Shown piece by piece: positions 9,021 through 18,338 of a DNA stretch of 64,000 nt. This DNA is from an uncultured Pelagibacteraceae bacterium (GTDB lineage Bacteria; Pseudomonadota; Alphaproteobacteria; Pelagibacterales; Pelagibacteraceae): NCBI GenBank assembly GCA_902563435.1, contig CACEXE010000003.1, positions 1-64,000 of the forward strand, written 5' to 3'. The notes beneath the pieces were generated by a model. That model was not told the DNA's origin and did no database searches. It worked only from the letters and a program-made list of their open reading frames with translations. A program made the position numbers and the translations under genes. How positions within the stretch are numbered: the stretch's first letter is position 1; every line of letters starts with the position of its first letter.

Positions 9021-9035
9021 AATTAATATAATGAG

Positions 9036-9064
9036 AAAGGCCGTTTAAAAAAACGGCCTTTTTT
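9036..9064 (+). terminator. Intrinsic terminator/attenuator between dctP and dctQ
   Basis: An 11-base-pair perfect stem, AAAGGCCGTTT (9036-9046) with AAACGGCCTTT (9051-9061), closes a four-A loop and runs into a six-T tract ending at 9064. The dctQ ATG starts at the next base. It is much the most GC-rich stem in the window. It probably terminates most transcripts after dctP, with read-through giving lower permease levels. Confidence 0.88.
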
Positions 9065-9553
9065 ATGTTACAAAAAATTAATAAATCATTAAATAATCTT
9101 TATAATTTCTCAGGATATATCGCTGCATTTTTTTTAATTTTGATAGCAGCTTTTATTTTAACTGGAATTGCCTCAAGAATGTTTGGTTTTTATATAAGAG
9201 GTTTAGCTGAATATTCTGGTTACTGTATGGCCGCTTCCTCATTTTTTGCACTTTCATACACTTTTGTAAATGGAGGTCATATAAGGATCACATTATTTTT
9301 AGAAAAAGCCACTGATCTAAGAAAAAAGTTTCTAGAAATTTGGAGTCTAATCATAGCATCTATTTTTTCAGGATATATGGCATTTTATTTTCTTAAAATG
9401 TTAAAGATATCTTATGAGTTTCAAGAAAGAAGTGAAGGTGCTGACGAAATTTTAATTTGGATACCTCAATCAAGTGTAGCAATTGGTTCATTGTTATTTT
9501 TTATATGCGTGGTTCATCAATTAATTTTAAGAATAGTTAATAAGTATGACTGA
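9065..9553 (+). CDS. dctQ: TRAP transporter small permease (DctQ family)
   Basis: Small membrane subunit of the TRAP transporter, 162 residues with four predicted membrane helices (about 15-35, 48-68, 90-112, 132-152), the normal DctQ layout. The ATG at 9065 directly follows the T tract of the terminator, leaving no space for a Shine-Dalgarno site outside the hairpin. The hairpin could therefore block translation as well as stop transcription. It overlaps dctM by eight bases. Confidence 0.9.
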   Translation: MLQKINKSLNNLYNFSGYIAAFFLILIAAFILTGIASRMFGFYIRGLAEYSGYCMAASSFFALSYTFVNGGHIRITLFLEKATDLRKKFLEIWSLIIASIFSGYMAFYFLKMLKISYEFQERSEGADEILIWIPQSSVAIGSLLFFICVVHQLILRIVNKYD

Positions 9554-10856
9554 AATTTTATTAGCATTTTTTTTTATTAGTGTTTTATTGTTTTTTTTAG
9601 GATCTGGGATATGGGTAGCCATCAGTATGGTTGGGGTATCTTCAATAGGCATGATTTTGTTTACTTCTAGACCAGTAGGAGATGCGATGGCCACAACAAT
9701 ATGGGGAGCTTCATCATCGTGGACACTAACAGCATTACCATTATTTGTGTGGATGGGTGAAATTCTTTTTAGAACCAAATTATCAGAAAATTTATTTGAG
9801 GGACTGGCACCATGGCTTCAGAAGTTACCAGGAGGTTTGATACACGTTAATGTTGTTGGTTGTGCTTTGTTTGCCGCTATCTCTGGATCATCTGCCGCAA
9901 CAGTTGCTACAGTTGGAAAAATGTCAATTCCAGAACTAAGAAAAAGAAAATATCCTGAAAAAATTTTGCTTGGAAGTTTGGCAGGTTCAGGAACATTAGG
10001 TCTTTTAATTCCACCCTCAATAATTTTAATTATTTATGGTGTAACTGTTCAAGAATCAATTGCAAAACTTTTTATAGCCGGAATAATTCCAGGGATTATG
10101 ATTGCTCTAATTTTTATGAGCTATGTAATAGTTTGGTCTTTATTAAATAAAAATAAAATGCCAAATAATTATGAAAATTTTTCATTTTTAAATAGACTAG
10201 GTAAATCTAAACAATTAATTCCAGTTATTTTATTAATACTTGGAGTAATAGGTTCAATATATACTGGAATAGCAACAGCAACCGAGGCTGCATCTTTAGG
10301 TGTTGTTGGAGCTTTAATTCTCTCTTATTTTCAAAAGAGTTTAACCTTTAAAACATTTAAAGACTCATTGCTTGGAGCAACTAAAACTTCATGTATGATT
10401 GCATTTATTTTAGCTGGGGCAACTTTCTTGTCACTCGCTATGGGATTTACAGGTTTGCCAAGAAATTTAGCATTGTGGATACAGAATATGGAGTTATCAC
10501 CGTATGTATTAATATTTGTATTAATGATTTTTTACATAATTCTTGGGATGTTTCTTGATGGAATTTCTGCAGTTGTTCTTACAATGGCAATAATTGAACC
10601 AATGATAAGGCAGGCAGGCTTTGATATGATTTGGTTTGGAATATTTTTAGTTATTGTTGTAGAAATGGCTCAAATTACACCACCTGTTGGTTTTAATCTA
10701 TTTGTTCTCCAAGGAATGGCAAACAAAGATATGGGGTTCATAGCAAAAAGTGCATTCCCGTTATTTTTATTAATGATTTTTGCAGTCCTATTGATTGTGC
10801 TGTTCCCACAAATCGCTTTATGGATGCCCGAACAAATGATTCAAAATATCAATTAG
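9546..10856 (+). CDS. dctM: TRAP transporter large permease (DctM family)
   Basis: Catalytic membrane subunit that couples solute uptake to the sodium gradient. The 436-residue protein has about eleven to twelve membrane helices and DctM motifs such as FAAISGSSAATVATVG and GSGTLGLLIPPSI, plus the matching C-terminal PPVGFN segment of the internal repeat. It overlaps dctQ by eight bases, and its stop codon overlaps the stop of the convergent TPR gene by four bases (10853-10856). Confidence 0.95.
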   Translation: MTEILLAFFFISVLLFFLGSGIWVAISMVGVSSIGMILFTSRPVGDAMATTIWGASSSWTLTALPLFVWMGEILFRTKLSENLFEGLAPWLQKLPGGLIHVNVVGCALFAAISGSSAATVATVGKMSIPELRKRKYPEKILLGSLAGSGTLGLLIPPSIILIIYGVTVQESIAKLFIAGIIPGIMIALIFMSYVIVWSLLNKNKMPNNYENFSFLNRLGKSKQLIPVILLILGVIGSIYTGIATATEAASLGVVGALILSYFQKSLTFKTFKDSLLGATKTSCMIAFILAGATFLSLAMGFTGLPRNLALWIQNMELSPYVLIFVLMIFYIILGMFLDGISAVVLTMAIIEPMIRQAGFDMIWFGIFLVIVVEMAQITPPVGFNLFVLQGMANKDMGFIAKSAFPLFLLMIFAVLLIVLFPQIALWMPEQMIQNIN

Positions 10857-11332
10857 TATTTTGATTTTTTGGTTCCTTCAATAATTTCTTTTAACTCTTG
10901 ATACTCCTCACAATTACAGCTTTTCAAAATTTCCAACCTTTCTTTTGCTAAATCAATTCTGTTGGTCACAACATATAATTCACCTAAGTATTCATTTATT
11001 CCAACATGCTTTGGATCGACTTGCAAACCTAACAAATAATATTTTTCTCCTGCTACAAAGTCCCCAAGTTTTCTAGTTGTAAAACCCAGGTAGTTTAGTG
11101 TATCAGCTTGTAAGGGCTTTTCTTTGTCGAGTTTTAATAAAATTTTTTGAGCTTTTTCATATCTTTTTAATGCTTTATCCATTTTATTTTTAGACTCATA
11201 TTTCTTAGCTGCTTCAATTATTTTTACAGCATTTTTATAGCTCGGTTTTTTATCTGATGAACTTGTTCCAGCAGCAAAAGTTTCAACAGTCATAAAAAAG
11301 AATATGAGAAGAGTAAATAGTTTTTTAATCAT
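10853..11332 (-). CDS. Exported TPR-repeat protein
   Basis: A 159-residue protein with a signal peptide (residues 1-20, FAA cleavage region) followed by three helical TPR-like units at about 32-68, 70-104 and 105-138, including LNYLGFTTRKLGDF and INEYLGELYVVTNRIDLAKERL. It ends in a CNCEEYQELK motif. Similar short TPR proteins are frequent in alphaproteobacteria, but the role is unknown. It lies two bases downstream of pxpA on the same strand, so it is probably co-transcribed with it. Confidence 0.75.
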   Translation of the reverse strand: MIKKLFTLLIFFFMTVETFAAGTSSSDKKPSYKNAVKIIEAAKKYESKNKMDKALKRYEKAQKILLKLDKEKPLQADTLNYLGFTTRKLGDFVAGEKYYLLGLQVDPKHVGINEYLGELYVVTNRIDLAKERLEILKSCNCEEYQELKEIIEGTKKSKY

Positions 11333-11334
11333 AA

Positions 11335-12108
11335 TTATAAAAATTTTTTCATTTTATTTAACGGCTTTAATTCTAAATTATTTTTTATCAAGTTTTCTCT
11401 TACCTGTTTTGCAGTTGAAAGAGAGCTTGCATTATCTCCATGTATGCAAATTGAGTCGATTTCACAAGGTATTTGTTTTCCACTGTGACAATTAAGAGTT
11501 TGGTTTTTCACCATATTGAATACGTGCTCTTTTGCTCGCTCAGGGTCGGTTATTAGGGCATGGTCCTTACCTCTTGACACAAGTGTTCCATCGTCTTCAT
11601 AATTTCTATCTGCAAAAATTTCACATGCAATTTTCATATTTAATTTTTTAGCTGCAATTTCCATTTTTGAACCTGTTGGTACTAAATAAATTATATCTTT
11701 ATCAATACTATAAATAGTTTTTGCCAAAATTGTTGCTAGTTCAAGGTCCTCACAAGCCATATTATTTAAGGCTCCATGTGGTTTAATATGAGAAACCTTT
11801 TCATCTAATTTAATGGCAATATTTTGCAAAATTTCATATTGATCTATTAAAAGCTTAGAAATTTCATCAGCACCAAGATTAATCCGTTTTCTTCCAAAGT
11901 TTTCTGGATCATTGAAAGATGGATGTGCACCAATACTTACATTATTTTGCTTTGAAATCTCTACAACTTCTCTCATAGTTTCCTCATCTCCAGCGTGGTA
12001 CCCACAAGCCACATTTGCAGAATTTACTATTTTGAGTAAATCAGGATCATTCTCATTTGAATGATGCTTTGATTTTTCACCTAAATCACAATTTAAATTA
12101 ATTTCCAT
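11335..12108 (-). CDS. pxpA: 5-oxoprolinase subunit A (LamB/YcsF family)
   Basis: Part of the PxpABC complex that hydrolyses 5-oxoproline (pyroglutamate) to glutamate with ATP. The LamB/YcsF barrel motifs are present: NLNCDLGE at the N-terminus, ANVACGYHAGD, GAHPSFND, HIKPHGALNN and ICIHGDN. The ATG at 12108 gives 257 residues and begins MEINLNCDLGE, the normal family start; an upstream ATG at 12132 would add eight residues not found in relatives. It is divergent from pxpB with a 27-base gap. Confidence 0.93.
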   Translation of the reverse strand: MEINLNCDLGEKSKHHSNENDPDLLKIVNSANVACGYHAGDEETMREVVEISKQNNVSIGAHPSFNDPENFGRKRINLGADEISKLLIDQYEILQNIAIKLDEKVSHIKPHGALNNMACEDLELATILAKTIYSIDKDIIYLVPTGSKMEIAAKKLNMKIACEIFADRNYEDDGTLVSRGKDHALITDPERAKEHVFNMVKNQTLNCHSGKQIPCEIDSICIHGDNASSLSTAKQVRENLIKNNLELKPLNKMKKFL

Positions 12109-12135
12109 ACTATAAAGCTTAAAGTATAACATGAC

Positions 12136-12810
12136 ATGATTAAAAATATATCAAATCTTGGTGACGCAGCATTGTACTGTGACTTTGGTACTGAGGTGAA
12201 TAAAGAAATTAACAGAAATGTTATAAATCATTTTAATAATTTAAGAGATAGTAATTTATTAGGTATTACAAATATTACACCTAGTTATAATAAACTAGTA
12301 ATTAGTTTCGATTTAAAACTTACGAGTTTTGGTAAATTAAAAAAACAAGTTGAAAATCTAGAGTTAAAAAAAAAAAATAATTCAAAAAATAATCTAATTA
12401 AAATCCCAGTTTGTTGTGCAGAGGAATTTGCACTAGATATAAAACGTTTACAAAAATTATTAAAGATAAATGAAGCTAAAATTTATGAAACATTCTTTTC
12501 AAAAAATTATTATTGTTATATGACAGGTTTTATTGCGGGTATGCCATTTTTAGGAGATATGGATAAATCTCTTTTTGCAAAGCGTTTAGAAACACCAAGA
12601 GTTAAGGTCCCAAAAAATTCCATAGGTATAACGGAGCAATTTTGTAATATTTATACTTTTGAAAGTCCAGGTGGTTGGAATATAATTGGCAAAACACCAG
12701 TTGATATTTTTGATAATAAAAAAAATACTGAGCCAAATCTAATTAATCCAGGTGATACAATATCATTTTATCCAATTTCTAAACTAGAGTATGAAAAAAA
12801 ATATGAATAA
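12136..12810 (+). CDS. pxpB: 5-oxoprolinase subunit B (KipI-like)
   Basis: Partner subunit of the ATP-dependent 5-oxoprolinase. The 224-residue protein has the KipI/allophanate-hydrolase subunit 1 motifs: CYMTGFIAGMPFLG near residue 130, TPRVKVPKNSIGI near 155, and the ESPGGWNIIGKTP block near 175. It heads a run of seven genes on the plus strand that abut or overlap through DUF3833 at 18336. It overlaps pxpC by up to 20 bases. Confidence 0.92.
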   Translation: MIKNISNLGDAALYCDFGTEVNKEINRNVINHFNNLRDSNLLGITNITPSYNKLVISFDLKLTSFGKLKKQVENLELKKKNNSKNNLIKIPVCCAEEFALDIKRLQKLLKINEAKIYETFFSKNYYCYMTGFIAGMPFLGDMDKSLFAKRLETPRVKVPKNSIGITEQFCNIYTFESPGGWNIIGKTPVDIFDNKKNTEPNLINPGDTISFYPISKLEYEKKYE

Positions 12811-13750
12811 AAATTATTTTGAGGTATTACGACCAGGTATCAATTCTACATTTCAAGATAACGGTAGAAATAATTTTTATCATATAGGCATACCTTTTAG
12901 TGGAGCAATGGATAATAGGAATTTTTTATTAGCAAATACCATTTCAAACAATGAAATAAATAATCCGGTTCTTGAATTTGCATACCAAGGTCCAAAATTG
13001 AAATATATAGGAGAAAATATCTCCATCAATGTTACTGGAGATGTTAATTTTAAAATTATAAGAAAAAACAAAAATTTAGAATTTAGTTGTTACGAAAATA
13101 TTATTTTAGAGAATAATGATTGCTTAGATATACTGTCTACCAATCGATCAGTATATGGTTATTTATCTATTGGAGGCACATTTGAGGTAGATTATTATTT
13201 AAATAGTTGTTCTACAAATACTAAGGCTAAAATTGGCGCTAATAGTGGGGAAAAACTTGAGAAAGGACAAATAATTCATTTAAAAAATATAAAAAAAATC
13301 CTGCCAAAAAATAAAATAGAATACCTAAATTCTAAAATTGAAAATATTAGAATAATAAAAGGACCTCATTTTGATTATTTTTCAAAGGATGCAATAGATT
13401 CATTTTTTAATGATGAATTTAATGTAACCAAATTAAGTGACCGTATGGGAATAAGACTTAAGGGACCTAAGATTAGTAATATTAAAAATACAAATATAAA
13501 GTCAGAAGGATTAGTGAAGGGTGTTATCCAAATCACAGCAGATGGGGATCCAATAATTATGCTATCTGATCATGGAACCATAGGGGGTTACCCTAAGATC
13601 GGAGTTGTAATAAGTGCTGATTATGACAAACTAGTGCAAATACCTCCAGGATCAAAAATTAAATTTAAAGAAATTAATTTAAAAGATGCAGAAACTATTT
13701 TTAAGTTGTATGAGATGGAAACTCAAAATTTGATTTCCAATATTAAATGA
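12791..13750 (+). CDS. pxpC: 5-oxoprolinase subunit C (KipA-like)
   Basis: Third subunit of the 5-oxoprolinase complex, related to allophanate hydrolase subunit 2. The 319-residue product has LRPGINSTFQDNGR at the start, GIPFSGAMDNRNFLLAN, and near the C-terminus the conserved GVIQITADGDPIIML and GGYPKIGVV blocks. The first ATG at 12791 is used here; an ATG at 12803 (MNKNYF) is equally possible, and both overlap pxpB. Its stop overlaps the start of the EamA permease (ATGA). Confidence 0.92.
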   Translation: MKKNMNKNYFEVLRPGINSTFQDNGRNNFYHIGIPFSGAMDNRNFLLANTISNNEINNPVLEFAYQGPKLKYIGENISINVTGDVNFKIIRKNKNLEFSCYENIILENNDCLDILSTNRSVYGYLSIGGTFEVDYYLNSCSTNTKAKIGANSGEKLEKGQIIHLKNIKKILPKNKIEYLNSKIENIRIIKGPHFDYFSKDAIDSFFNDEFNVTKLSDRMGIRLKGPKISNIKNTNIKSEGLVKGVIQITADGDPIIMLSDHGTIGGYPKIGVVISADYDKLVQIPPGSKIKFKEINLKDAETIFKLYEMETQNLISNIK

Positions 13751-14625
13751 ATTTTATTTCAAAGATACCAGGTCCATTATTAATCTTTTTTGGCGCATTT
13801 TGTCTTAGTTTTGGTGGGTTGATTGTTAAATCATTTGAAGGATCAACTTTATGGCAAATCTTATTTTGGAGACAGGTTTTTTTTATAATTGTTGTAACTA
13901 TTTTTTTAATTGTAACTTACAAAAGAGAGGTATTTAAAAAAATTTATGTATCGGGAATTCCTGGCTTAATTGGTGGAATTATATTAGGTATTGGATTTAG
14001 CAGTTACGTTTTTGCTATGTATAATACTACTGTTGCAAATACAAATTTCATAATACAAACACAAACAATTTTCTTAGCGATATTTGGATATTTTTTTTTA
14101 AAAGAAAAAATTTCAAAAATTACTTTAGCTTCTATCATTTTAGCAATTTCTGGATTAATTTTAATGCTAGGAAATACTCTATCAAGTGGACAAATGTCTG
14201 GAAATATCGTTGCCTTTGTAATGCCAATTACCTTTGCATCTCTAATTTTAATTGTAAGAAGATATCCTCATGTAGATATGGTGCCCCTACAATTAGTTGC
14301 AGGAATAGTTGCAATGATAATAGGTTTTTTAGCTTCAACAAAAATTTCTATATCTTTAAATGATATGTTTTTGGCATTTTTGTCTGGGACATTTCAAATA
14401 GGACTTGGCTTTATTTTAATAACAATTGGCGCGAGAAAAACTCTATCGGCTATGGTTGGCATAATAATGCTTACAGAGGCAATACTTGGTCCTCTTTGGG
14501 CTTGGCTATTTGTAAATGAAAACCCTTCATTCTACGTATTAATAGGAGGAAGCATTATAATTCTTGCAGTTTTTCTACAATTTGTCTCATCCTTTACAAA
14601 AGAAAATAAATATAATCCTCAATAA
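13747..14625 (+). CDS. EamA/DMT-family permease
   Basis: A ten-helix drug/metabolite transporter of 292 residues made of two EamA repeats. The first repeat carries the typical TTVANTNFI and FFLKEKIS segments near residues 95-125, and the second ends with the LTEAILGPLWAWLF-like segment. Substrate cannot be read. It overlaps pxpC by four bases and the following FAD enzyme by one, so it belongs to the long pxpB-to-DUF3833 transcription unit. It is one of four EamA permeases in this window. Confidence 0.85.
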   Translation: MNFISKIPGPLLIFFGAFCLSFGGLIVKSFEGSTLWQILFWRQVFFIIVVTIFLIVTYKREVFKKIYVSGIPGLIGGIILGIGFSSYVFAMYNTTVANTNFIIQTQTIFLAIFGYFFLKEKISKITLASIILAISGLILMLGNTLSSGQMSGNIVAFVMPITFASLILIVRRYPHVDMVPLQLVAGIVAMIIGFLASTKISISLNDMFLAFLSGTFQIGLGFILITIGARKTLSAMVGIIMLTEAILGPLWAWLFVNENPSFYVLIGGSIIILAVFLQFVSSFTKENKYNPQ

Positions 14626-15863
14626 TGAAATTTGCTATTATAGGCTCTGGTATATCAGGTCTAAGTGCAGCGTACAGTTTATCTAAAAAATATAAAGTAG
14701 ATCTATTTGAGAAAGAAGACCATTTTGGAGGTCATTCTCATACTATTGATGTTAATGTTGGAGATAATATAGTCCCTGTTGATATAGGCTTTATTGTATT
14801 TAATAAAAAAACTTATCCAAATTTAATAAATTTTTTTCAAGAAAATGATATTGCTATCGAAAGAAGCAATATGTCATTCTCAGTATCCGTTAGAGACTCA
14901 AATATAGAATATTGTGGAAAAGGTCTTTCCGGAATTTTTAGCAATAAATCAAACTTGTTAAATATAAAATTTTTGAAGATGTTTTTTACCATAATCAGTT
15001 TTTATAAACAAAGTGAAAACCAAGATCCAATTAATGAAAATATTACTTTAGGCAGCTATTTAGACAATTTAAAATTGTCAGAGTACTTTATCAAATTTCA
15101 TATTATTCCTATGGTGTCAGCTATATGGTCAATGCCCCCTTACGAGGCAAAACAAATGCCATTGAAATTTTTTTTTAAATTTTTTCAAAATCATGGATTA
15201 TTCAAATTAAAAGATCGACCACAATGGTTTACAGTTTCAAAAAGAAGTAGAACATATGTAGATAAAATTCTAAGTAAAATCAGTGGAGAATATTATAAAA
15301 ATTACAATATTAATAAAATTAAAAGAATTGGATCAGGAGTTCAGGTTTATTATGGAGATAAAAATGAATATTTTACTTACGATAAAGTCGTATTGGCCAC
15401 TCATGCTAATCAAGCTCTCTCTTTAATTGAAAATCCTGAAGAAATAGAAAATAAGATCTTAAGTAATTTTAAATATAAAACAAATGAGGCTATAGTCCAT
15501 GAGGATATAAGTTATATGCCAAATAATAAAAGTGCTTGGTGTTCATGGAATTCCTCGATTGAATCTGAGAATAGTGAAAAAAATTCGATTACTTATTGGT
15601 TAAACCTATTACAAAATTTGAATATAAATAAAAATATTTTTTTAACATTAAATCCTTATTTAGAGATACCCGAAGATAAGATAATCCGAAAAGTTATATT
15701 TACACACCCTTACTTTGATCAAAATGCAATCAATAGCCAGAAAGATCTTCACCTAATTCAAAATAAAAATAATATTTTATTTTGTGGTAGTTATTTTGGA
15801 TATGGATTCCATGAAGATGGTATAAAATCGTCAATAGATATGATTAAGTATATAAATGCTTAA
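14625..15863 (+). CDS. FAD-dependent amine-oxidase-like oxidoreductase of the cfa cluster
   Basis: A flavoprotein of the protoporphyrinogen/amine oxidase fold, 412 residues. The dinucleotide motif IGSGISGLSAAY is at residues 6-17, followed by the acidic strand end FEKEDHFGGHSHT, where the HSHT variant marks the family encoded beside DUF1365 and Cfa genes in many proteobacteria. The C-terminal FCGSYFGYGFHEDGIKSS block binds the flavin. Its substrate is unproven; context suggests unsaturated or methylated membrane lipids. It overlaps DUF1365 by eight bases. Confidence 0.88.
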   Translation: MKFAIIGSGISGLSAAYSLSKKYKVDLFEKEDHFGGHSHTIDVNVGDNIVPVDIGFIVFNKKTYPNLINFFQENDIAIERSNMSFSVSVRDSNIEYCGKGLSGIFSNKSNLLNIKFLKMFFTIISFYKQSENQDPINENITLGSYLDNLKLSEYFIKFHIIPMVSAIWSMPPYEAKQMPLKFFFKFFQNHGLFKLKDRPQWFTVSKRSRTYVDKILSKISGEYYKNYNINKIKRIGSGVQVYYGDKNEYFTYDKVVLATHANQALSLIENPEEIENKILSNFKYKTNEAIVHEDISYMPNNKSAWCSWNSSIESENSEKNSITYWLNLLQNLNINKNIFLTLNPYLEIPEDKIIRKVIFTHPYFDQNAINSQKDLHLIQNKNNILFCGSYFGYGFHEDGIKSSIDMIKYINA

Positions 15864-16632
15864 AAGCTCTAAGATATACGTAGGAAAAGTAATACACAGA
15901 CGATTTAAACCTAAAAATCATTATTTTAAATATAGGGTTTTTTCATTATTGATAGACTTAGATGAACTATATGAAATTAATAATAAAATTAAGTTATTTT
16001 CATACAATAAATTTAATATCATTAGTTTTTTTGACAAAGACCATGGGGATAGAGACGGTACATCTTTAAAAAACTGGGTAAAAAAAAAACTAGAAAATAT
16101 AGGTATCGACAGTAGAGAAGTTAAAATCAAATTATTCTGCTACCCAAGAATATTAGGTTACGTATTTAATCCTATAAGTGTTTTCTTTATATATGATAAG
16201 TACGATAAGATAATCTCTTTATTTTATGAGGTTAAAAATACATTTGGTGAACAACACACATACATTTTCAAAGCTGAAGATAGTGAAACTTTAAGAAATA
16301 GTTGTGCTAAAAAATTTCATGTATCGCCCTTCATAGATATGGAGTGTAATTATAAATTTAGAGTAAATAAGCCCTCAGACAAAATATCAGTTATAATTGA
16401 CCAATCTGATAATGATGGTAAACTTTTATTCGCATCCCAAGACGGTACTGCAAAAGAATTTAGTAATAAAAATCTATTCGTTTCCTATATTTTTCACCCC
16501 TTGATGACATTTAAAGTTATTGTCGCAATCCACTATGAGGCATTTAAACTATGGTTAAAAGGAATAAAGTTTATTAAAAAAAAAATAAATATTAAAAATA
16601 ATAGTTCGGTAGAAAAAAGTGAATTTGAATAA
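15856..16632 (+). CDS. DUF1365 family protein
   Basis: A 258-residue DUF1365 protein. Family features visible: the N-terminal GKVIHRRFKPKNHYFKYRVF segment, SFFDKDHGDRDG near residue 56, and FCYPRILGYVFNPISVFFIY near residue 92. Its biochemical role is not known, but it is nearly always encoded between the FAD oxidoreductase and a Cfa-like methyltransferase, as here. It overlaps both neighbours (8 and 14 bases), so translation is coupled. A hydrophobic segment near residue 210-230 suggests membrane association. Confidence 0.9.
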   Translation: MLKSSKIYVGKVIHRRFKPKNHYFKYRVFSLLIDLDELYEINNKIKLFSYNKFNIISFFDKDHGDRDGTSLKNWVKKKLENIGIDSREVKIKLFCYPRILGYVFNPISVFFIYDKYDKIISLFYEVKNTFGEQHTYIFKAEDSETLRNSCAKKFHVSPFIDMECNYKFRVNKPSDKISVIIDQSDNDGKLLFASQDGTAKEFSNKNLFVSYIFHPLMTFKVIVAIHYEAFKLWLKGIKFIKKKINIKNNSSVEKSEFE

Positions 16633-17791
16633 ACTTTCAGACAAAATTGTCTTTAACTCATTAAAATTTATTAAACATGGAAATTTAAAAATAATAAACC
16701 ATGATGGAAAAGAATATACTTTTGGAAATAGTAATGAAAGATTAAATGCTGATCTAAAAATAAATAAACCAGGGTTAACTTTTAAAATCATCAAAAATGG
16801 AAGCGTAGGTCTGGCAGAAGCATATATGGATAATTATTTTGAGACAAATAATTTAACTAATCTAATAGAGCTTGCGGCAAAAAATATAAAAATAGTTCAT
16901 AAATTTTCTGGCTCTTTCGATCTTTCAATATTTAATAAAATTAAAGGTTTGTTTATTAAAAATAATAAATCTAGGAGTAAAGAAAACATTAGAAAACATT
17001 ATGATTTAGGGAATGAATTTTTCTCATTATGGCTTGATAAAACCCTAACTTATTCAAGCGCAATTTTTGACGATAGTAATGATTTGGAAAAAGCTCAGTT
17101 AAATAAATATAAAAAACTCTCGAATCTTGTTAAGCCTAAATCAGGCGATAAGATGCTTGAGATTGGCTGTGGCTGGGGAGGATTTGCAGAATATATTGGA
17201 AAAAATTATGACGTAAAGTTAGATTGTATAACAATCTCCAAAAAACAATACGAATATTCAAAAGAAAGAATTCACAAAGAGGGTTTGAATGAAAAAATAA
17301 ATATACAAATGTTAGATTTTAGAGATGTTAAAAATAATTATAATTCAATAGCTTCTATAGAAATGATAGAAGCAGTGGGACAGAGTTATTTAAAAAACTA
17401 TTTTAATACTATCAAAGAAAACTTAGTTGATGGAGGAACAGCAGCTATACAATCAATTACTATAGATGACTCCATCTATGATAGATATAAAAGTAAAACT
17501 GATTTTATCCAAAAATATATTTTTCCTGGTGGTTTTTTACCTAGTAAAAATGAGTTAGTAAATCTAGCAAATCAATCTGGACTTAAGTTTGAGAATTGTA
17601 ATTCATATGGTGATCATTACTCAAATACACTAAATATTTGGAGAGAAGAGTTCTTAGAAAAATGGGAACAAATTTCATCCCAAGGCTTTGACAATACTTT
17701 TAAAAGAATGTGGAATTTTTATTTATCTTATTGTGAAGCAGGTTTTAAATCAAAAAATATAGACTTAATCCAATTTGCTCTTCAAAAATAA
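16619..17791 (+). CDS. cfa: Cyclopropane-fatty-acyl-phospholipid synthase-like methyltransferase
   Basis: SAM-dependent methyltransferase acting on double bonds of phospholipid acyl chains. The 390-residue product is the normal Cfa length, with an N-terminal lipid-binding domain and a C-terminal methyltransferase. Motifs: IRKHYDLGNEFFSLWLD near residue 123, the SAM loop LEIGCGWGGFAEY near 180, and IEMIEAVG near 250. The start is GTG at 16619 inside the DUF1365 gene. In this gene context it may make cyclopropane or methyl-branched/furan-type acyl chains; sequence alone does not decide. Confidence 0.92.
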   Translation: MNLNKLSDKIVFNSLKFIKHGNLKIINHDGKEYTFGNSNERLNADLKINKPGLTFKIIKNGSVGLAEAYMDNYFETNNLTNLIELAAKNIKIVHKFSGSFDLSIFNKIKGLFIKNNKSRSKENIRKHYDLGNEFFSLWLDKTLTYSSAIFDDSNDLEKAQLNKYKKLSNLVKPKSGDKMLEIGCGWGGFAEYIGKNYDVKLDCITISKKQYEYSKERIHKEGLNEKINIQMLDFRDVKNNYNSIASIEMIEAVGQSYLKNYFNTIKENLVDGGTAAIQSITIDDSIYDRYKSKTDFIQKYIFPGGFLPSKNELVNLANQSGLKFENCNSYGDHYSNTLNIWREEFLEKWEQISSQGFDNTFKRMWNFYLSYCEAGFKSKNIDLIQFALQK

Positions 17792-17799
17792 ATAATACT

Positions 17800-18336
17800 A
17801 TGAAAATAAAATATTTATTATTGATAATAATCTCAGTATTGATTACAAGTTGTTCATCAAACCAAGCAATGAAACCAGAAGATTTCAAAAACCAAAAACC
17901 TAGATTAATAATAGAAGAGTATTTATCTGGGAATGTAAAAGCATGGGGAATTTTACAAAATAGATCAGGTAAAGTGACAAGACAATTTTCTGCAGACCTA
18001 GATGGAAAGTGGGATGGAAAACAATTAATACTTGACGAAAAATTTGTTTGGAACGATGGAGAAATTCAAAATAGGCAATGGACAATCAATAAAATCGATG
18101 AACATAACTATGAAGGCACTGCTGGAGATGTAGTTGGAACTGCAAAAGGCTTTTCTTATGGTCCTGCATTTAAGTTTGAATATGTACTGTTAGTTCCTGT
18201 AAAAGGAAGAGAAATGAAAATAACTTTTGATGATTGGATCTTTATGCAAGATGAAAGAGTAGCAATTAATAGAGCAAAAATGACAAAGTTTGGTATTAAA
18301 GTTGCAGAATTAACTGTGATGTTTGTAAAAGATTAA
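17800..18336 (+). CDS. DUF3833 lipoprotein
   Basis: A 178-residue lipoprotein of the DUF3833 family. The signal peptide ends in a lipobox, LITSC, at residues 14-18, so Cys18 would be lipidated. The mature part has family landmarks LEEYLSGNVKAWG-like (here IEEYLSGNVKAWG), FVWNDGEIQNRQWTI and GTAKGFSYGPAFKF, and looks like a small beta-rich lipid-binding domain. It is the last gene of the plus-strand unit, eight bases after cfa. The function is unknown; its fixed partnership with Cfa/DUF1365 points to membrane lipid modification. Confidence 0.9.
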   Translation: MKIKYLLLIIISVLITSCSSNQAMKPEDFKNQKPRLIIEEYLSGNVKAWGILQNRSGKVTRQFSADLDGKWDGKQLILDEKFVWNDGEIQNRQWTINKIDEHNYEGTAGDVVGTAKGFSYGPAFKFEYVLLVPVKGREMKITFDDWIFMQDERVAINRAKMTKFGIKVAELTVMFVKD

Positions 18337-18338
18337 AT

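Noticed and set aside
12109-12132. Upstream ATG for pxpA at 12132
   Set aside because: The eight extra residues are unlike the family, which starts at the MEINLNCDLGE position.
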